A stretch of 64,000 nt of DNA from Fusobacterium gastrosuis (GCF_900095285.1 NZ_LT607734.1:1178001-1242000); one strand, 5' to 3'. Shown: positions 1-9,848, numbered from the stretch's first letter. Numbers and translations are program-made. The notes: a model not told the origin generated them from the letters alone.

Positions 1-1212
1 GGATTTGACAGAAAAAATTATTTTTATCCAGATGCACCTAAGAACTACCAAATAACACAGTTTGAAAAGTCATATGCAGAAAAAGGATATATAGAATTCA
101 AATTAAATTCCGGAAGAGAAGTAAAAGTTGGAATAACTAAAATTCAAATAGAGGAGGATACAGCAAAAGCAATACATGCAAAAAATGAATCTTATTTGAA
201 TTACAACAGAGCTTCAATACCTTTGATAGAAATAATCTCTGAACCTGATATGAGAACTTCTGAAGAAGCTTACGAATATTTGAATACTTTAAAAAATATA
301 ATAAAGTATACAGGTATAAGTGATGTATCTATGGAACTTGGTTCTTTAAGATGTGATGCAAATATATCTGTTATGGAAAAAGGTTCGAAAGTGTTTGGAA
401 CAAGAGTAGAAGTGAAGAATCTAAATTCATTTAAAGCAGTTGCAAGAGCCATTGATTACGAAATTGGAAGACAGATTGAACTTATTCAAAATGGTGGAAA
501 AGTTGATCAAGAAACAAGACTTTGGGACGAAGAAAATCAAATTACAAAGGTTATGAGATCTAAAGAAGAAGCAATGGATTACAGATATTTTAATGAGCCA
601 GATTTATTAAAACTTGTAATTACAGATGAAGAAATAGAAAATGTTAAAAAAGACATGCCAGAGTCTAGATTGGCAAAAGTAGAAAGATTTAAAACTACTT
701 ATGGAATAGATGAAACAGAAGCATTAATCTTAACAGAAGAAATAGAATTATCTGAATATTTTGAAGCAGTTGTTAGAAATTCTGGGAATCCTAAAATAAG
801 TGCTAACTGGGTTTTAACAGAAGTTTTAAGGGTTTTAAAAAATAAAAATATTGATATAGAAAAATTTTCAATGTCAGCTGATAGTTTAGCTAAGATAATA
901 AAATTAATAGATAGTAAAGTAATCTCTTCAAAAATAGCGAAGGAACTTTTTGAAATATGTTTAGTTGATTTAAGAGATCCTGAGGTAATAGTTAAAGAAA
1001 AATCTATGGTACAGGTTTCTGATAGTTCTGAAATAGAAAAAATGGTAGATGAAGTTTTGGTTGCTAATCAAAAAATGGTAGAGGATTATAAAAATGCCGA
1101 TGATGGAAGAAAACCAAGAGTTTTAAAGGGAATTGTCGGTCAAGTGATGAAACTTTCAAAAGGAAAAGCAAATCCTGAATTAGTAAATGAACTAATTTTG
1201 AAAAAAATTTAA
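1..1212 (+). CDS. gatB: Aspartyl/glutamyl-tRNA(Asn/Gln) amidotransferase subunit B (5' partial)
   Basis: GatB is the kinase/transferase subunit of GatCAB, which converts misacylated Glu-tRNA(Gln) or Asp-tRNA(Asn) to the correct amide form in the cytoplasm. The frame is open from base 1 and begins inside the gene with GFDRKNYFYPD, a GatB signature. Further family motifs are LNYNRASIPLIEI, LRCDANISV and EVKNLNSF. About 403 residues are visible; the family is usually near 475, so roughly 75 N-terminal residues lie upstream of the window. The ATG at 196 is internal and not the start. The C-terminal tail domain is intact to the stop, and a terminator follows directly. The identification is secure. 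Confidence 0.96.
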   Translation, partial: GFDRKNYFYPDAPKNYQITQFEKSYAEKGYIEFKLNSGREVKVGITKIQIEEDTAKAIHAKNESYLNYNRASIPLIEIISEPDMRTSEEAYEYLNTLKNIIKYTGISDVSMELGSLRCDANISVMEKGSKVFGTRVEVKNLNSFKAVARAIDYEIGRQIELIQNGGKVDQETRLWDEENQITKVMRSKEEAMDYRYFNEPDLLKLVITDEEIENVKKDMPESRLAKVERFKTTYGIDETEALILTEEIELSEYFEAVVRNSGNPKISANWVLTEVLRVLKNKNIDIEKFSMSADSLAKIIKLIDSKVISSKIAKELFEICLVDLRDPEVIVKEKSMVQVSDSSEIEKMVDEVLVANQKMVEDYKNADDGRKPRVLKGIVGQVMKLSKGKANPELVNELILKKI

Positions 1213-1229
1213 GTTAAACAAAATTATAT

Positions 1230-1262
1230 GAAGGTTGTTATTAATTAACAATCTTCTTTTTT
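1230..1262 (+). terminator. Rho-independent terminator after gatB
   Basis: An 11-bp stem (1230-1240 with 1246-1256, one G-U pair) and a 5-base loop are followed by six T residues. It lies 17 bases after the gatB stop and separates gatB from the ilv promoter. Confidence 0.85.
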
Positions 1263-1448
1263 ATTTTATGTAAAAACATAACTTTACCATACTTAAATTA
1301 TGTTTTCATAAAAAATTCAATATCTTCAGCTAATTTCTGTTATCGCAGTGGCTAGAAATCCTAGAATGATTCCATTATTAGAAATAATAAGAAAAATTAA
1401 ATTGTCCAAAAAATTAGAAAAAAATATTAAAAAAATTTACAAAAAAAC
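1263..1448. other. Intergenic stretch before the ilv promoter
   Basis: No complete gene is visible. It holds an AT-rich inverted repeat (1273-1281 with 1298-1306) that may be a weak second hairpin. It also holds a start-less open frame, about 1310-1481, whose middle reads like a protein fragment (VARNPRMIPLLEI). That frame may be a gene remnant or chance; I do not recognise it. Confidence 0.4.
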
Positions 1449-1477
1449 TTGCTTTTTTTTTGAAAGTAAGTTAATAT
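1449..1477 (+). promoter_or_regulatory. Promoter of the ilv-leu operon
   Basis: TTGCTT at 1449-1454 and TAATAT at 1472-1477 are separated by 17 bases, close to the sigma-70 consensus. The start point would fall near 1484, just before the leader peptide. Confidence 0.65.
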
Positions 1478-1510
1478 AAATGAAATAAAAATTTTTAGGA
1501 GAGAAATAGA

Positions 1511-1600
1511 ATGTTTATATCAACTAACTTAGTTATTATTAACATACTTCTAATTCTGGTGATTATTATTCTAGTGATAATCAGCAGTTTTTTAGTATAA
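1511..1600 (+). CDS. Ile/Leu/Val-rich leader peptide of the ilv-leu operon
   Basis: This 29-codon ORF has a good ribosome binding site (AGGAGAG at 1497-1503, 7 bases from ATG). It encodes 10 Ile, 6 Leu and 4 Val, 20 of 29 residues, with a dense run in codons 7-24. Five of the six Leu codons are not all the TTA favoured here: CTT, CTA and CTG also occur, with GTG and ATC, codons that look uncommon in this genome. Such a peptide ahead of ilvD matches leader peptides of transcription attenuators in enterobacterial ilv operons, where stalling on scarce charged tRNA controls a downstream terminator. It is too short for ordinary gene calling. The stop codon lies only 8 bases before a segment able to pair with either the leader or the terminator. 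The peptide itself probably has no other role. Confidence 0.85.
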   Translation: MFISTNLVIINILLILVIIILVIISSFLV

Positions 1601-1718
1601 ATAAAACAAAGTTAGGGAATGAGTATAAAAATAAGATAGATGTTTAATAATAAGTGTAACAGCTAAAATTAATTAAAATCAGTTTATTCAAATACAGCCT
1701 AACGGCTGTATTTTTTTT
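1524..1718 (+). promoter_or_regulatory. Transcription attenuator (leader RNA switch) of the ilv-leu operon
   Basis: Three segments are mutually exclusive. CTAACTT (1524-1530, leader codons 5-7) can pair with AAGTTAG (1609-1615). GTTAGG (1611-1616) can instead pair with CCTAAC (1698-1703), which is part of the left arm plus loop of the terminator. The terminator itself pairs 1691-1699 with 1704-1712. A ribosome finishing at the stop (1598-1600) would cover 1611-1616 and favour termination. A ribosome stalled early in the Ile/Leu/Val run would mask 1524-1530, free 1611-1616 and favour read-through. The pairings are visible in the sequence; the mechanism is inferred from known ilv/leu attenuators. 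Confidence 0.7.
1691..1718 (+). terminator. Attenuator terminator upstream of ilvD
   Basis: A perfect 9-bp stem, AATACAGCC (1691-1699) with GGCTGTATT (1704-1712), has the tetraloop TAAC and a T-run to 1718. It sits between the leader peptide and ilvD, so most transcripts would stop here unless an alternative fold forms. Confidence 0.9.
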
Positions 1719-1750
1719 AGCAAAAAATATAATTAAGGAGAGTGTTTTTA

Positions 1751-3415
1751 ATGGGGAGAAGTAATAATTTAACATGTGGGACAGCAAGAGCACCACATAG
1801 ATCATTACTGAAAAGCTTGGGCTTTGTGAATGAGGAAATGGATAGACCGATAATTGGAATAGCAAATTCATTTAATGAGATAATTCCGGGGCATGTACAT
1901 TTGAATACATTAGTTCAAGCAGTAAAAGATGGAATTAGGAATGCAGGAGGAATTCCAATGGAATTTAATACTATTGGGATTTGCGATGGTTTAGCAATGA
2001 ATCACATAGGAATGAAATATTCTTTAGTAACTAGAAATATAATAGCTGATTCAATAGAAGCTACTGCAATGGCAACTCCATTCGATGCCATAGTATTTAT
2101 TCCTAATTGTGACAAAGTTGTTCCTGGAATGTTGATAGCAGCAGCAAGATTAAATATACCTTCTCTTATCATAAGTGGTGGAGCAATGCTTGCAGGAGTA
2201 TATAAAGGAAAAAAAGTTGGACTGAGCAATGTTTTTGAGGCAATAGGGCAATTTAATGCAGGAAAAATGAGCCAAAAAGAGTTAGATATGGTTGAAGATT
2301 TAGCATGCCCTACATGTGGTTCTTGTTCTGGGATGTATACGGCAAATACAATGAATTGTTTAACAGAAGCTCTTGGGATGGCTTTACCTGGAAACGGAAC
2401 TATTCCAGCAGTTTTTTCGGAAAGACTAAGACTTGCCAAAAAAGCTGGAATGCAAATAATGGAAGTATTAAAAGCAGATTTAAGACCTAGGGATGTTTTA
2501 ACAAAAGAGGCTTTTGAAAATGCAGTAGCGGTTGATATGGCACTTGGAGGTTCATCAAATACAGCTCTTCACTTGCCTGCAATTGCCCATGAAGCAGGAA
2601 TAGAATTAACACTTGATGATTTTAATGAAATTGCAAAGAAAACACCTCAGTTGTGTAAATTATCTCCATCAGGAGAATACTTTATAGAAGATTTATATAG
2701 AGCAGGTGGAGTTACAGGTGTAATGAAGAGAATGTATGAAAACGACAGATTAAATGGAAATGTCAAAACGGTTGCCTTACAAACTCAAGAAGAATTAGTT
2801 AAAAAAGCGTGCATAAATGATGAAGATGTAATAAAACCATGGAATAAACCAGCTTATGTTACAGGTGGAATAGCAGTTTTAAAAGGAAATTTAGCGAAAG
2901 ATGGATGTGTTGTGAAAGAGGGAGCTGTCGCAAAAGAAATGCTTGTTCATTCTGGGCCTGCGAAAGTTTTTAATAATGAAGAAGATGCAGTGGCTGCTAT
3001 AGTTGGAGGAAAAATCGTAGCAGGAGATGTAGTTGTTATTAGGTATGAGGGACCTAAAGGTGGGCCTGGTATGAGAGAAATGCTATCACCCACATCTATG
3101 ATAGCAGGTATGGGGCTTGATAAAGATGTAGCACTTATAACGGATGGAAGATTTTCAGGGGCAACAAGAGGAGCTTCAATAGGACATGTATCACCTGAAG
3201 CAGCTGCAGGAGGAACAATTGCAATAGTACAAGATGGAGATATTATTGAAATTGATATACCTAATAGAAAATTAAATGTAAAACTTTCAGATGAAGAAAT
3301 AACAGAAAGAAAAACAAAATTAGCACCTTATAAAATAACAGCAACAGGATATTTGAAAAAATACGCTATGCATGTTTCATCAGCAGCAGAAGGAGCAATA
3401 GAAATATTAGATTAA
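1751..3415 (+). CDS. ilvD: Dihydroxy-acid dehydratase
   Basis: IlvD dehydrates 2,3-dihydroxy-isovalerate and 2,3-dihydroxy-3-methylvalerate to the 2-oxo acids, the step before transamination in valine and isoleucine synthesis. The product is 554 residues, typical for the family. The Fe-S ligand cysteines are seen in NCDKVVPGM (about residue 120) and CPTCGSC (about 186-192). The C-terminal swivel domain carries DGRFSG. I chose ATG 1751 because AAGGAG at 1735-1740 is correctly spaced for it; a GTG at 1742 is too close to that site. It is the first gene of the operon, immediately behind the attenuator. Confidence 0.97.
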   Translation: MGRSNNLTCGTARAPHRSLLKSLGFVNEEMDRPIIGIANSFNEIIPGHVHLNTLVQAVKDGIRNAGGIPMEFNTIGICDGLAMNHIGMKYSLVTRNIIADSIEATAMATPFDAIVFIPNCDKVVPGMLIAAARLNIPSLIISGGAMLAGVYKGKKVGLSNVFEAIGQFNAGKMSQKELDMVEDLACPTCGSCSGMYTANTMNCLTEALGMALPGNGTIPAVFSERLRLAKKAGMQIMEVLKADLRPRDVLTKEAFENAVAVDMALGGSSNTALHLPAIAHEAGIELTLDDFNEIAKKTPQLCKLSPSGEYFIEDLYRAGGVTGVMKRMYENDRLNGNVKTVALQTQEELVKKACINDEDVIKPWNKPAYVTGGIAVLKGNLAKDGCVVKEGAVAKEMLVHSGPAKVFNNEEDAVAAIVGGKIVAGDVVVIRYEGPKGGPGMREMLSPTSMIAGMGLDKDVALITDGRFSGATRGASIGHVSPEAAAGGTIAIVQDGDIIEIDIPNRKLNVKLSDEEITERKTKLAPYKITATGYLKKYAMHVSSAAEGAIEILD

Positions 3416-3433
3416 ATTTTAAGGAGTAAATAA

Positions 3434-4639
3434 ATGCATAAACTTTATGATTTTATAGAAGCAAGAGAGAGACTAGGTACAGTTATTGAAAAGACAAAAC
3501 TTATTTACAGTGGAATTTTTTCAGATGAATCAGGGAATGAAGTCTATATTAAACCTGAAAATTTACAAAAAACAGGATCCTTTAAAGTTAGAGGCGCTTA
3601 TAATAAAATAGCAAAACTTTCGGATGAAGAAAAAGCTAAAGGAGTTATAGCTGCTTCAGCAGGAAATCATGCTCAAGGTGTGGCATTAGCTGCACAAAAA
3701 TTAGGTATTAAAGCTATTATTGTAATGCCTAAGCATAGTCCTTTAATTAAAGTAGAAGCAACTAAAAAATTTGGAGCAGAAGTTATTTTAATAGGAGATG
3801 TTTATGATGATGCATATAAGTATGCAAGAGAATTACAAGAAAAAGAAGGTTATACATTTGTACATCCATTTGATGATGAAGATGTTATAGAGGGACAAGG
3901 AACTATAGCATTAGAAGTATTAGAAGAAATACCTGATGCCGATATGATTTTAGTCCCAGTGGGTGGAGGTGGCTTAATTTCAGGACTAGCCTGTGCTGCA
4001 AAATTAAAAAACCCTCTTATCAAAATAATTGGGGTTGAGCCTGAAGGAGCTGCAAGTGCATTAGCTGCAGTAAAAAATAATCAAGTTGTTACACTTGATG
4101 AAGCAAATACAATAGCTGATGGGACAGCTGTAAAGAGAATAGGAGATAGAACATTTGATTATATAAAAAAATATGTGGATGAAATAGTAACGGTTTCTGA
4201 TTATGAACTTATGGAAGCATTTTTATTATTAGTTGAAAAACATAAACTAGTTGCAGAAAATTCAGGAATATTATCAGTTGCAGGTCTTAAAAAATTAAAT
4301 GTCAAAAATAAAAAAATAGTATCTATATTAAGTGGAGGAAATATAGATGTATTAACAATATCATCAATGATAAGTAAAGGACTTATAAATAGAAAAAGAA
4401 TTTTTACATTTTCAGTTGATTTACCTGATAAACCTGGGCAATTAGTTGCTGTTTCAGAAATACTAGCAGCTCAAAATGCAAACGTAGTTAGACTTGAACA
4501 TAACCAATTTAAAAATCTTAATAGATTTCATGATGTTGAACTACAAGTGACAGTAGAAACTTATGGTGAAGAACATATAAATAGAATAACTGAAATTTTT
4601 AAAGAAAAAGGTTATGTGATAAAAAGATTAAATTCTTAA
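3434..4639 (+). CDS. ilvA: Threonine dehydratase (threonine ammonia-lyase) with ACT domain
   Basis: This PLP enzyme deaminates threonine to 2-oxobutanoate, which feeds isoleucine synthesis. The PLP lysine lies in KTGSFKVRGAY (K51), and the phosphate-binding glycine loop GGGGLISG is near residue 178. A single ACT domain occupies about 325-401. The 401-residue layout resembles the shorter TdcB-like ammonia-lyases with a C-terminal ACT domain rather than the 500-residue E. coli IlvA. Its place between ilvD and ilvB argues for a biosynthetic role, so I use ilvA; a catabolic role cannot be excluded from sequence. The start has AAGGAG at proper spacing, 18 bases after ilvD. Confidence 0.92.
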   Translation: MHKLYDFIEARERLGTVIEKTKLIYSGIFSDESGNEVYIKPENLQKTGSFKVRGAYNKIAKLSDEEKAKGVIAASAGNHAQGVALAAQKLGIKAIIVMPKHSPLIKVEATKKFGAEVILIGDVYDDAYKYARELQEKEGYTFVHPFDDEDVIEGQGTIALEVLEEIPDADMILVPVGGGGLISGLACAAKLKNPLIKIIGVEPEGAASALAAVKNNQVVTLDEANTIADGTAVKRIGDRTFDYIKKYVDEIVTVSDYELMEAFLLLVEKHKLVAENSGILSVAGLKKLNVKNKKIVSILSGGNIDVLTISSMISKGLINRKRIFTFSVDLPDKPGQLVAVSEILAAQNANVVRLEHNQFKNLNRFHDVELQVTVETYGEEHINRITEIFKEKGYVIKRLNS

Positions 4640-4665
4640 AATAAAAGGTAAAGTAGGTGAAAAAA

Positions 4666-6393
4666 ATGCAGAATGTTATGATAAATGGAGCAAGAATGTT
4701 ATTAGAATGTCTTTATAGAGTTGGTGTGACAGATATGTTTGGATATCCTGGCGGAGCTGTAATACCAATATATGATGAACTCTATACTTTTAATAAAATA
4801 AATTATTATTTTTCAAGGCACGAACAAGGTGCAGCACATGAAGCTGATGGTTATGCTAGAGTTACAGGAAAAGTTGGAGTTTGTTTGGCAACTTCAGGAC
4901 CAGGAGCTACAAATTTAGTAACAGGGATAATGACTGCACATATGGACTCGATACCAATGTTAGCAATAACAGGACAGGTAAAAAGCAATATGTTAGGAAA
5001 AGATGCTTTCCAAGAAACTGATATAGTTGGAATTACAGTACCTATAACTAAGATGAATTATTTAGTTCAAGATATAAAAGATATACCTAGAATAATAAAA
5101 GAGGCTTATTATATAGCTGGAACTGGAAGACCAGGTCCAGTACTGGTTGATATACCAAATGATATACAGTTACAAGAGATATCATATGAAGAATTTAATA
5201 AACTTTATGAGAAAGAAATAAAATTGGAAGGTTATTCTCCAACTTATGAAGGACATTTAGGACAGGTTAAAAAGGCTATTAAATTAATAAAAGAAGCAAA
5301 AAAACCATTGATTATAGCAGGTGCAGGAATATTAAAATCAGGAGCAAATCAAGAATTACTAGAATTTGCTAAAAAAATAGATACTCCTGTTACAACAACC
5401 TTGTTAGGACTAGGAGGATTCTCAGAGGAGCATGAATTATCTTTAGGTATGTTAGGTATGCACGGAACGGTTGCCGCAAATTATGCAACGGTTGAAACAG
5501 ATTTGGTAATAGCTGCTGGAATCAGATTTGATGATAGAATAACAGGAAATCCGAATACTTTTTGCCCTAATGCAAAATTTATTCATATAGATATAGATCC
5601 AGCTGAAATAGATAAAAATGTAATTGTGGATGTCCCAATAGTAGGTGATTTAAAAAATGTTTTAACCATGTTAATAGGAGAAGTAAAGGAAAAAAATAAT
5701 AAAGAATGGGTAAAACAAGTAAAAATATGGAAGAAAGAATATCCTTTTGCTCATAGAAAAGTTGAAATGGACAAGCTTTTACCTCAGGAAGTTTTAAAAG
5801 AACTTAATAGTATTTTAAAAGGAAATGCAATAATAGCTACTGATGTAGGCCAACACCAAATGTGGGCTGCACAATATTTAACATATATTAAACCTAACAG
5901 CATTGTAAGTTCAGGTGGAGCAGGAACAATGGGCTTTGGGCTTCCAGCTGCAATAGGAGCACAGGTTGGTGCAAGAGATAAAAAAGTTGTATTAATAGTT
6001 GGTGATGGTGGATTTCAAATGACTTTTCAAGAATTGATGCTGATAAAACAATATAATTTACCTGTAAAAGTTATCATTATAAATAATGCGTATTTAGGTA
6101 TGGTAAGACAGTGGCAAGAATTATTTAAAGATAGAAGATATTCGTCAGTTGATTTATCAATTAATCCAGACTTTATAAAAATTGCAGAAGCTTATGGTTT
6201 AAGGGCTGAGAGAATAGAAAATAAAAAAGAGTTAAAGAAAAAATTAAAATCCTTAATAGAATCAGATGAAGGAGTTGTAATAGATTGTATAGTTGAAAAA
6301 GAAGAAAATGTATTTCCTATGATACCAGCTGGCACTAGTGTGATTCAGATGATGGGGAAAAGAGGTGTTCTAGAAGATGAACAAAGAGCATGA
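4666..6393 (+). CDS. ilvB: Acetolactate synthase, large (catalytic) subunit
   Basis: This ThDP enzyme condenses pyruvate with pyruvate or 2-oxobutanoate, the first common step of branched-chain synthesis. The N-terminal Pyr domain has GYPGGAVIPIYDEL and the catalytic Glu in RHEQGAAHEADG. The C-terminal PP domain has the ThDP/Mg motif GDGGFQMTFQEL near residue 450 ending in INN. About 575 residues, as expected. Two starts are possible: GTG 4657 with AAGG upstream, or ATG 4666 with AGGTGA 6 bases away. I prefer the ATG. The 3' end overlaps ilvN by 17 bases, suggesting translational coupling of the two subunits. Confidence 0.96.
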   Translation: MQNVMINGARMLLECLYRVGVTDMFGYPGGAVIPIYDELYTFNKINYYFSRHEQGAAHEADGYARVTGKVGVCLATSGPGATNLVTGIMTAHMDSIPMLAITGQVKSNMLGKDAFQETDIVGITVPITKMNYLVQDIKDIPRIIKEAYYIAGTGRPGPVLVDIPNDIQLQEISYEEFNKLYEKEIKLEGYSPTYEGHLGQVKKAIKLIKEAKKPLIIAGAGILKSGANQELLEFAKKIDTPVTTTLLGLGGFSEEHELSLGMLGMHGTVAANYATVETDLVIAAGIRFDDRITGNPNTFCPNAKFIHIDIDPAEIDKNVIVDVPIVGDLKNVLTMLIGEVKEKNNKEWVKQVKIWKKEYPFAHRKVEMDKLLPQEVLKELNSILKGNAIIATDVGQHQMWAAQYLTYIKPNSIVSSGGAGTMGFGLPAAIGAQVGARDKKVVLIVGDGGFQMTFQELMLIKQYNLPVKVIIINNAYLGMVRQWQELFKDRRYSSVDLSINPDFIKIAEAYGLRAERIENKKELKKKLKSLIESDEGVVIDCIVEKEENVFPMIPAGTSVIQMMGKRGVLEDEQRA

Positions 6394-6865
6394 ACTATTA
6401 ATAATTGCAAAGAATAGTAATGGAATTGTAGCAAGAATAATGTCTTTATTTAATAGAAGGGGTTATCTAGTAAAAAAAATGACAGCTGGTGTAACAAATA
6501 AAGTTGGTCATGCAAGACTTACATTAACAGTTGATGGAGATGATAAGTCATTGGAACAAATTCAAAAACAAGTCTATAAAATTGTAGATGTAGTGAAAGT
6601 AAAAATATTTCCAGAGAGTGGAGTAATCAGAAGAGAACTTATGTTAATAAAAGTTAAGGCAGATTACAAAACTAGGGCTCAAATAGTTCAAATAGCTGAT
6701 ATATATCGTGGTAAAGTCCTAGATGTTTCGCCAAATTCTGTAATAATTGAATTGACTGGAGATGTTGAGAAACTTAGAGGCTTTGTGGATATGATGGAAA
6801 ATTATGGAATTTTAGAAATGGCTAAAACAGGAGTTACAGCCATGAGTCGTGGAGAAAAAATCTAA
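6377..6865 (+). CDS. ilvN: Acetolactate synthase, small (regulatory) subunit
   Basis: This is the regulatory partner of IlvB, which stimulates it and confers valine feedback inhibition. The 162 residues comprise an N-terminal ACT domain (about 5-80, with NSNGIVARIMSLFNRRGY) and the conserved C-terminal domain (RELMLIKVKAD onward, with ELTG near 125). The length matches IlvH/IlvN-type small subunits. It starts inside the last codons of ilvB. No separate promoter is needed. Confidence 0.95.
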   Translation: MNKEHELLIIAKNSNGIVARIMSLFNRRGYLVKKMTAGVTNKVGHARLTLTVDGDDKSLEQIQKQVYKIVDVVKVKIFPESGVIRRELMLIKVKADYKTRAQIVQIADIYRGKVLDVSPNSVIIELTGDVEKLRGFVDMMENYGILEMAKTGVTAMSRGEKI

Positions 6866-6917
6866 AAAATTATTTTTTAATAAAATACAAAGATATGAGT
6901 AAATTTTAGGAGGGAAA

Positions 6918-8432
6918 ATGAAACACATTAAATTTTTTGATACAACTTTAAGAGATGGAGAGCAGACACCAAGAGTTAATTTGAATGCTAAAGAAAAATT
7001 AAGAATAGCAAAGCAACTTGAAAATTTGGGAGTGGATATAATAGAAGCAGGGTTTGCTGCAGCTTCTCCAGGGGATTTTGAAGCAATAAAACTCATATCT
7101 GAAAATATAAAAAAATCAACTGTAACAAGTTTAGCAAGAGCAGTAAAAAAAGATATAGAAATTGCAGCTGAAGCATTAAAAAATGCAGATAAACCAAGAA
7201 TACATACTTTTATTGCAACATCACCTATACATAGAGAATTTAAGTTAAAAATGTCCAAGGAAGAGATAATTTTAAGAGTAAAAGAAATGGTTACCTATGC
7301 AAAATCTTTTATAGATGATATTGAATTCTCAGCTGAAGATGCTTTTAGAACGGAAAAAGAATATTTGGTTGAAGTTTTCAATGCAGCCATAGAAGCCGGG
7401 GCAACAACTCTAAATGTACCTGACACTGTGGGATATAGGACTCCCACAGAAGTATATGAAACAATAAAATATTTGAAAGAAAACATAAAAGGAGTAGATA
7501 AAGTTGATTTATCCATTCACTGTCATGATGATTTAGGACTTTCAGTCGCAAACTCAATAGCTGCAATTCGGGCAGGAGCTAGACAAATTGAATGTACTAT
7601 AAATGGTATAGGAGAAAGAGCTGGAAACACTTCTTTGGAAGAAGTAGTTATGATAATCAAAACAAGAAAAGATATATTTGATGGATATATGACTAATATA
7701 GATGCTAAGCAGATTTATCCGACTAGTAAATTGGTTAGTTTATTAACGGGTGTTACGACTCAACCTAATAAAGCAATAGTAGGAACAAATGCATTTTCAC
7801 ATGAATCAGGTATACATCAACATGGAGTATTAGCTAATCCAGAAACTTATGAAATTATAAGACCAGAAACTGTTGGTAGAAATACAGATAGCTTAGTTCT
7901 AGGAAAGTTATCAGGAAAACATGCCTTTATTCAAAAGTTAGAAATTTTAGGATTGCATATATCTGAAAATAAAATTGAAGATTTATTTAATGAGTTTAAG
8001 AAATTAGCTGATAAGAAAAAATATGTCTTAGATGAAGATATAATTGCATTAGTTGCAGGAGATGCGGCACAGATAGAAGGAAGAAAAATTATTCTTGAAC
8101 ATTTTGAAATTTCAAGAAAAGCCGGACAAAAAACGAAAGCAGAAATAAATTTGCTCATAGATGGAGAAAAAGTTTACAAAGAAGCTTTTGGAGATGGACC
8201 AGTTGATGCGGCATATAAAGCAATAAACTCAGCATTAAACGATGATTTCACATTAGAAGAATATAAACTTGAATCAATAACAGGAGATACGGATGCACAA
8301 GCTCAAGCAGTAGTATTTATAAATAAGAATGGAAAGAGATACATGGGAAGAGGCCAAAGTACAGATGTGGTTGAAGCGGGATTGAAAGCATATATCAATG
8401 GCTTGAATAGATTGTATAAGGAAAATAATTAA
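6918..8432 (+). CDS. leuA: 2-Isopropylmalate synthase
   Basis: LeuA condenses 2-oxoisovalerate with acetyl-CoA, the committed step of leucine synthesis. The HMGL-type TIM barrel begins with FFDTTLRDGEQTP (catalytic Arg-Asp). It has the metal-binding pair SIHCHDD near residue 202 and GERAGNTSLEE. The linker carries HESGIHQHG and NPETYEI. A C-terminal LeuA dimer/feedback domain covers about 390-504. At 504 residues it is full length. Homocitrate or citramalate synthases are alternatives in this superfamily, but adjacency to leuCDB makes LeuA the best call. AGGAGGG precedes the ATG. The 52-base gap from ilvN holds no obvious terminator. Confidence 0.95.
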   Translation: MKHIKFFDTTLRDGEQTPRVNLNAKEKLRIAKQLENLGVDIIEAGFAAASPGDFEAIKLISENIKKSTVTSLARAVKKDIEIAAEALKNADKPRIHTFIATSPIHREFKLKMSKEEIILRVKEMVTYAKSFIDDIEFSAEDAFRTEKEYLVEVFNAAIEAGATTLNVPDTVGYRTPTEVYETIKYLKENIKGVDKVDLSIHCHDDLGLSVANSIAAIRAGARQIECTINGIGERAGNTSLEEVVMIIKTRKDIFDGYMTNIDAKQIYPTSKLVSLLTGVTTQPNKAIVGTNAFSHESGIHQHGVLANPETYEIIRPETVGRNTDSLVLGKLSGKHAFIQKLEILGLHISENKIEDLFNEFKKLADKKKYVLDEDIIALVAGDAAQIEGRKIILEHFEISRKAGQKTKAEINLLIDGEKVYKEAFGDGPVDAAYKAINSALNDDFTLEEYKLESITGDTDAQAQAVVFINKNGKRYMGRGQSTDVVEAGLKAYINGLNRLYKENN

Positions 8433-8457
8433 GGCTAAATAAATGGAGGAAACTTAT

Positions 8458-9846
8458 ATGAAAACATTATTTGATAAAGTCTGGGAAAAGCATGTAGTGG
8501 AAGGAATTGAAGGAGAAGCCCAACTTTTATATATAGATTTACATCTAATTCATGAAGTAACATCACCGCAGGCATTTTCTGGCTTAAGAATAGCAGGGCG
8601 TAAGGTTAGAAGACCAGATTTGACCTTTGGAACTATGGATCACAATACACCTACTATAATGGAAGAAAGAATGAATATAAAGGATGAAGTTTCTAAAGCT
8701 CAATTAGATGCGTTAGCAAATAATTGTAAGGAATTTGGTGTGGAACTTGTAGATATGTTCAATGGAAACAATGGAATAGTACATATGGTAGGTCCTGAAC
8801 AAGGCTTGACATTACCAGGAAAAACAATTGTTTGTGGGGATAGCCATACAGCTACGCATGGAGCATTTGGAGCAATAGCTTTTGGAATAGGAACAAGTGA
8901 AGTTGAGCATGTACTTGCAACTCAAACTATATGGCAGAAGAAACCTAAGACCATGGGAATTGAGATAACAGGAAAATTACAAAAAGGAGTATATGCTAAG
9001 GATATAATTTTATATATTATAAAGACTTATGGCATAGGTTTAGGCAATGGTTATGCTTTTGAATTTTTTGGTGATACAATAAGAAATTTATCAATGGAAG
9101 AAAGGATGACAATATGCAATATGGCTATTGAAGCTGGAGGGAAGTCAGGAATAATTGCCCCAGATGAAATCACATTTGAATATATCAAAGGAAGAAGATT
9201 CACACCAAAAGATGAAGATTTAGAGAAAAAAATAAAAGAATGGAAAGAATTATATACAGATTCGGTAGAAGCTTTTGATAAGTATATAAAAATTGATGTA
9301 AATAATTTAGTACCACAAGTAACTTGGGGGACTAATCCTGAAATGGGAATAGATATTACTGGAATTTTTCCAGAAATAAAAGATGTAAATGATGAAAAAG
9401 CCTATGAGTATATGGGATTAAAACCTAATCAAAGCCCTTATGATATTCCTTTGAAGCATGTTTTCATTGGATCTTGTACAAATGGAAGATTAAGTGATTT
9501 AGAAATAGTTGCAAAAATAGTGGAAGGAAAAAGAGTGGCTGAAAATATAAAAGCGGTTGTAGTTCCTGGTTCACAAATTGTAAAAAGAATAGCAGAGGAA
9601 AAAGGAATTGCAAAAATCTTAATTGATGCTGGTTTTGAATGGAGAGAAGCAGGTTGTTCAACTTGTTTAGGTATGAATCCAGATGTTATACCAAGTGGAG
9701 AGCATTGTGCATCTACATCTAACAGAAATTTTGAAGGTAGACAAGGTAAGGGGGCAAGAACACACCTTGTCAGTCCTGCAATGGCAGCTGCAGCAGCAAT
9801 TAATGGGAAATTTGTAGATGTGAGATTTGAAAAAGGAGTTGAATAA
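8458..9846 (+). CDS. leuC: 3-Isopropylmalate dehydratase, large subunit
   Basis: LeuC is the aconitase-type, [4Fe-4S]-bearing subunit of isopropylmalate isomerase. The cluster cysteines are visible in GSCTNGR (around residue 340) and [11 protein letters not shown] (around 400). Other family motifs are [14 protein letters not shown] and [15 protein letters not shown]. The product from ATG 8458 is 462 residues. An in-frame ATG at 8443 overlaps the ribosome binding site (GGAGGA at 8445-8450), so 8458 is the better start. The gene ends 2 bases before leuD, its obligate partner. Confidence 0.96.
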   Translation: MKTLFDKVWEKHVVEGIEGEAQLLYIDLHLIHEVTSPQAFSGLRIAGRKVRRPDLTFGTMDHNTPTIMEERMNIKDEVSKAQLDALANNCKEFGVELVDMFNGNNGIVHMVGPEQGLTLPGKTIVCGDSHTATHGAFGAIAFGIGTSEVEHVLATQTIWQKKPKTMGIEITGKLQKGVYAKDIILYIIKTYGIGLGNGYAFEFFGDTIRNLSMEERMTICNMAIEAGGKSGIIAPDEITFEYIKGRRFTPKDEDLEKKIKEWKELYTDSVEAFDKYIKIDVNNLVPQVTWGTNPEMGIDITGIFPEIKDVNDEKAYEYMGLKPNQSPYDIPLKHVFIGSCTNGRLSDLEIVAKIVEGKRVAENIKAVVVPGSQIVKRIAEEKGIAKILIDAGFEWREAGCSTCLGMNPDVIPSGEHCASTSNRNFEGRQGKGARTHLVSPAMAAAAAINGKFVDVRFEKGVE

Positions 9847-9848
9847 TA

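Noticed and set aside
1484..1740. T-box riboswitch before ilvD
   Set aside because: No T-box bulge sequence or specifier-loop layout is visible; the leader peptide and its pairings explain the region better.
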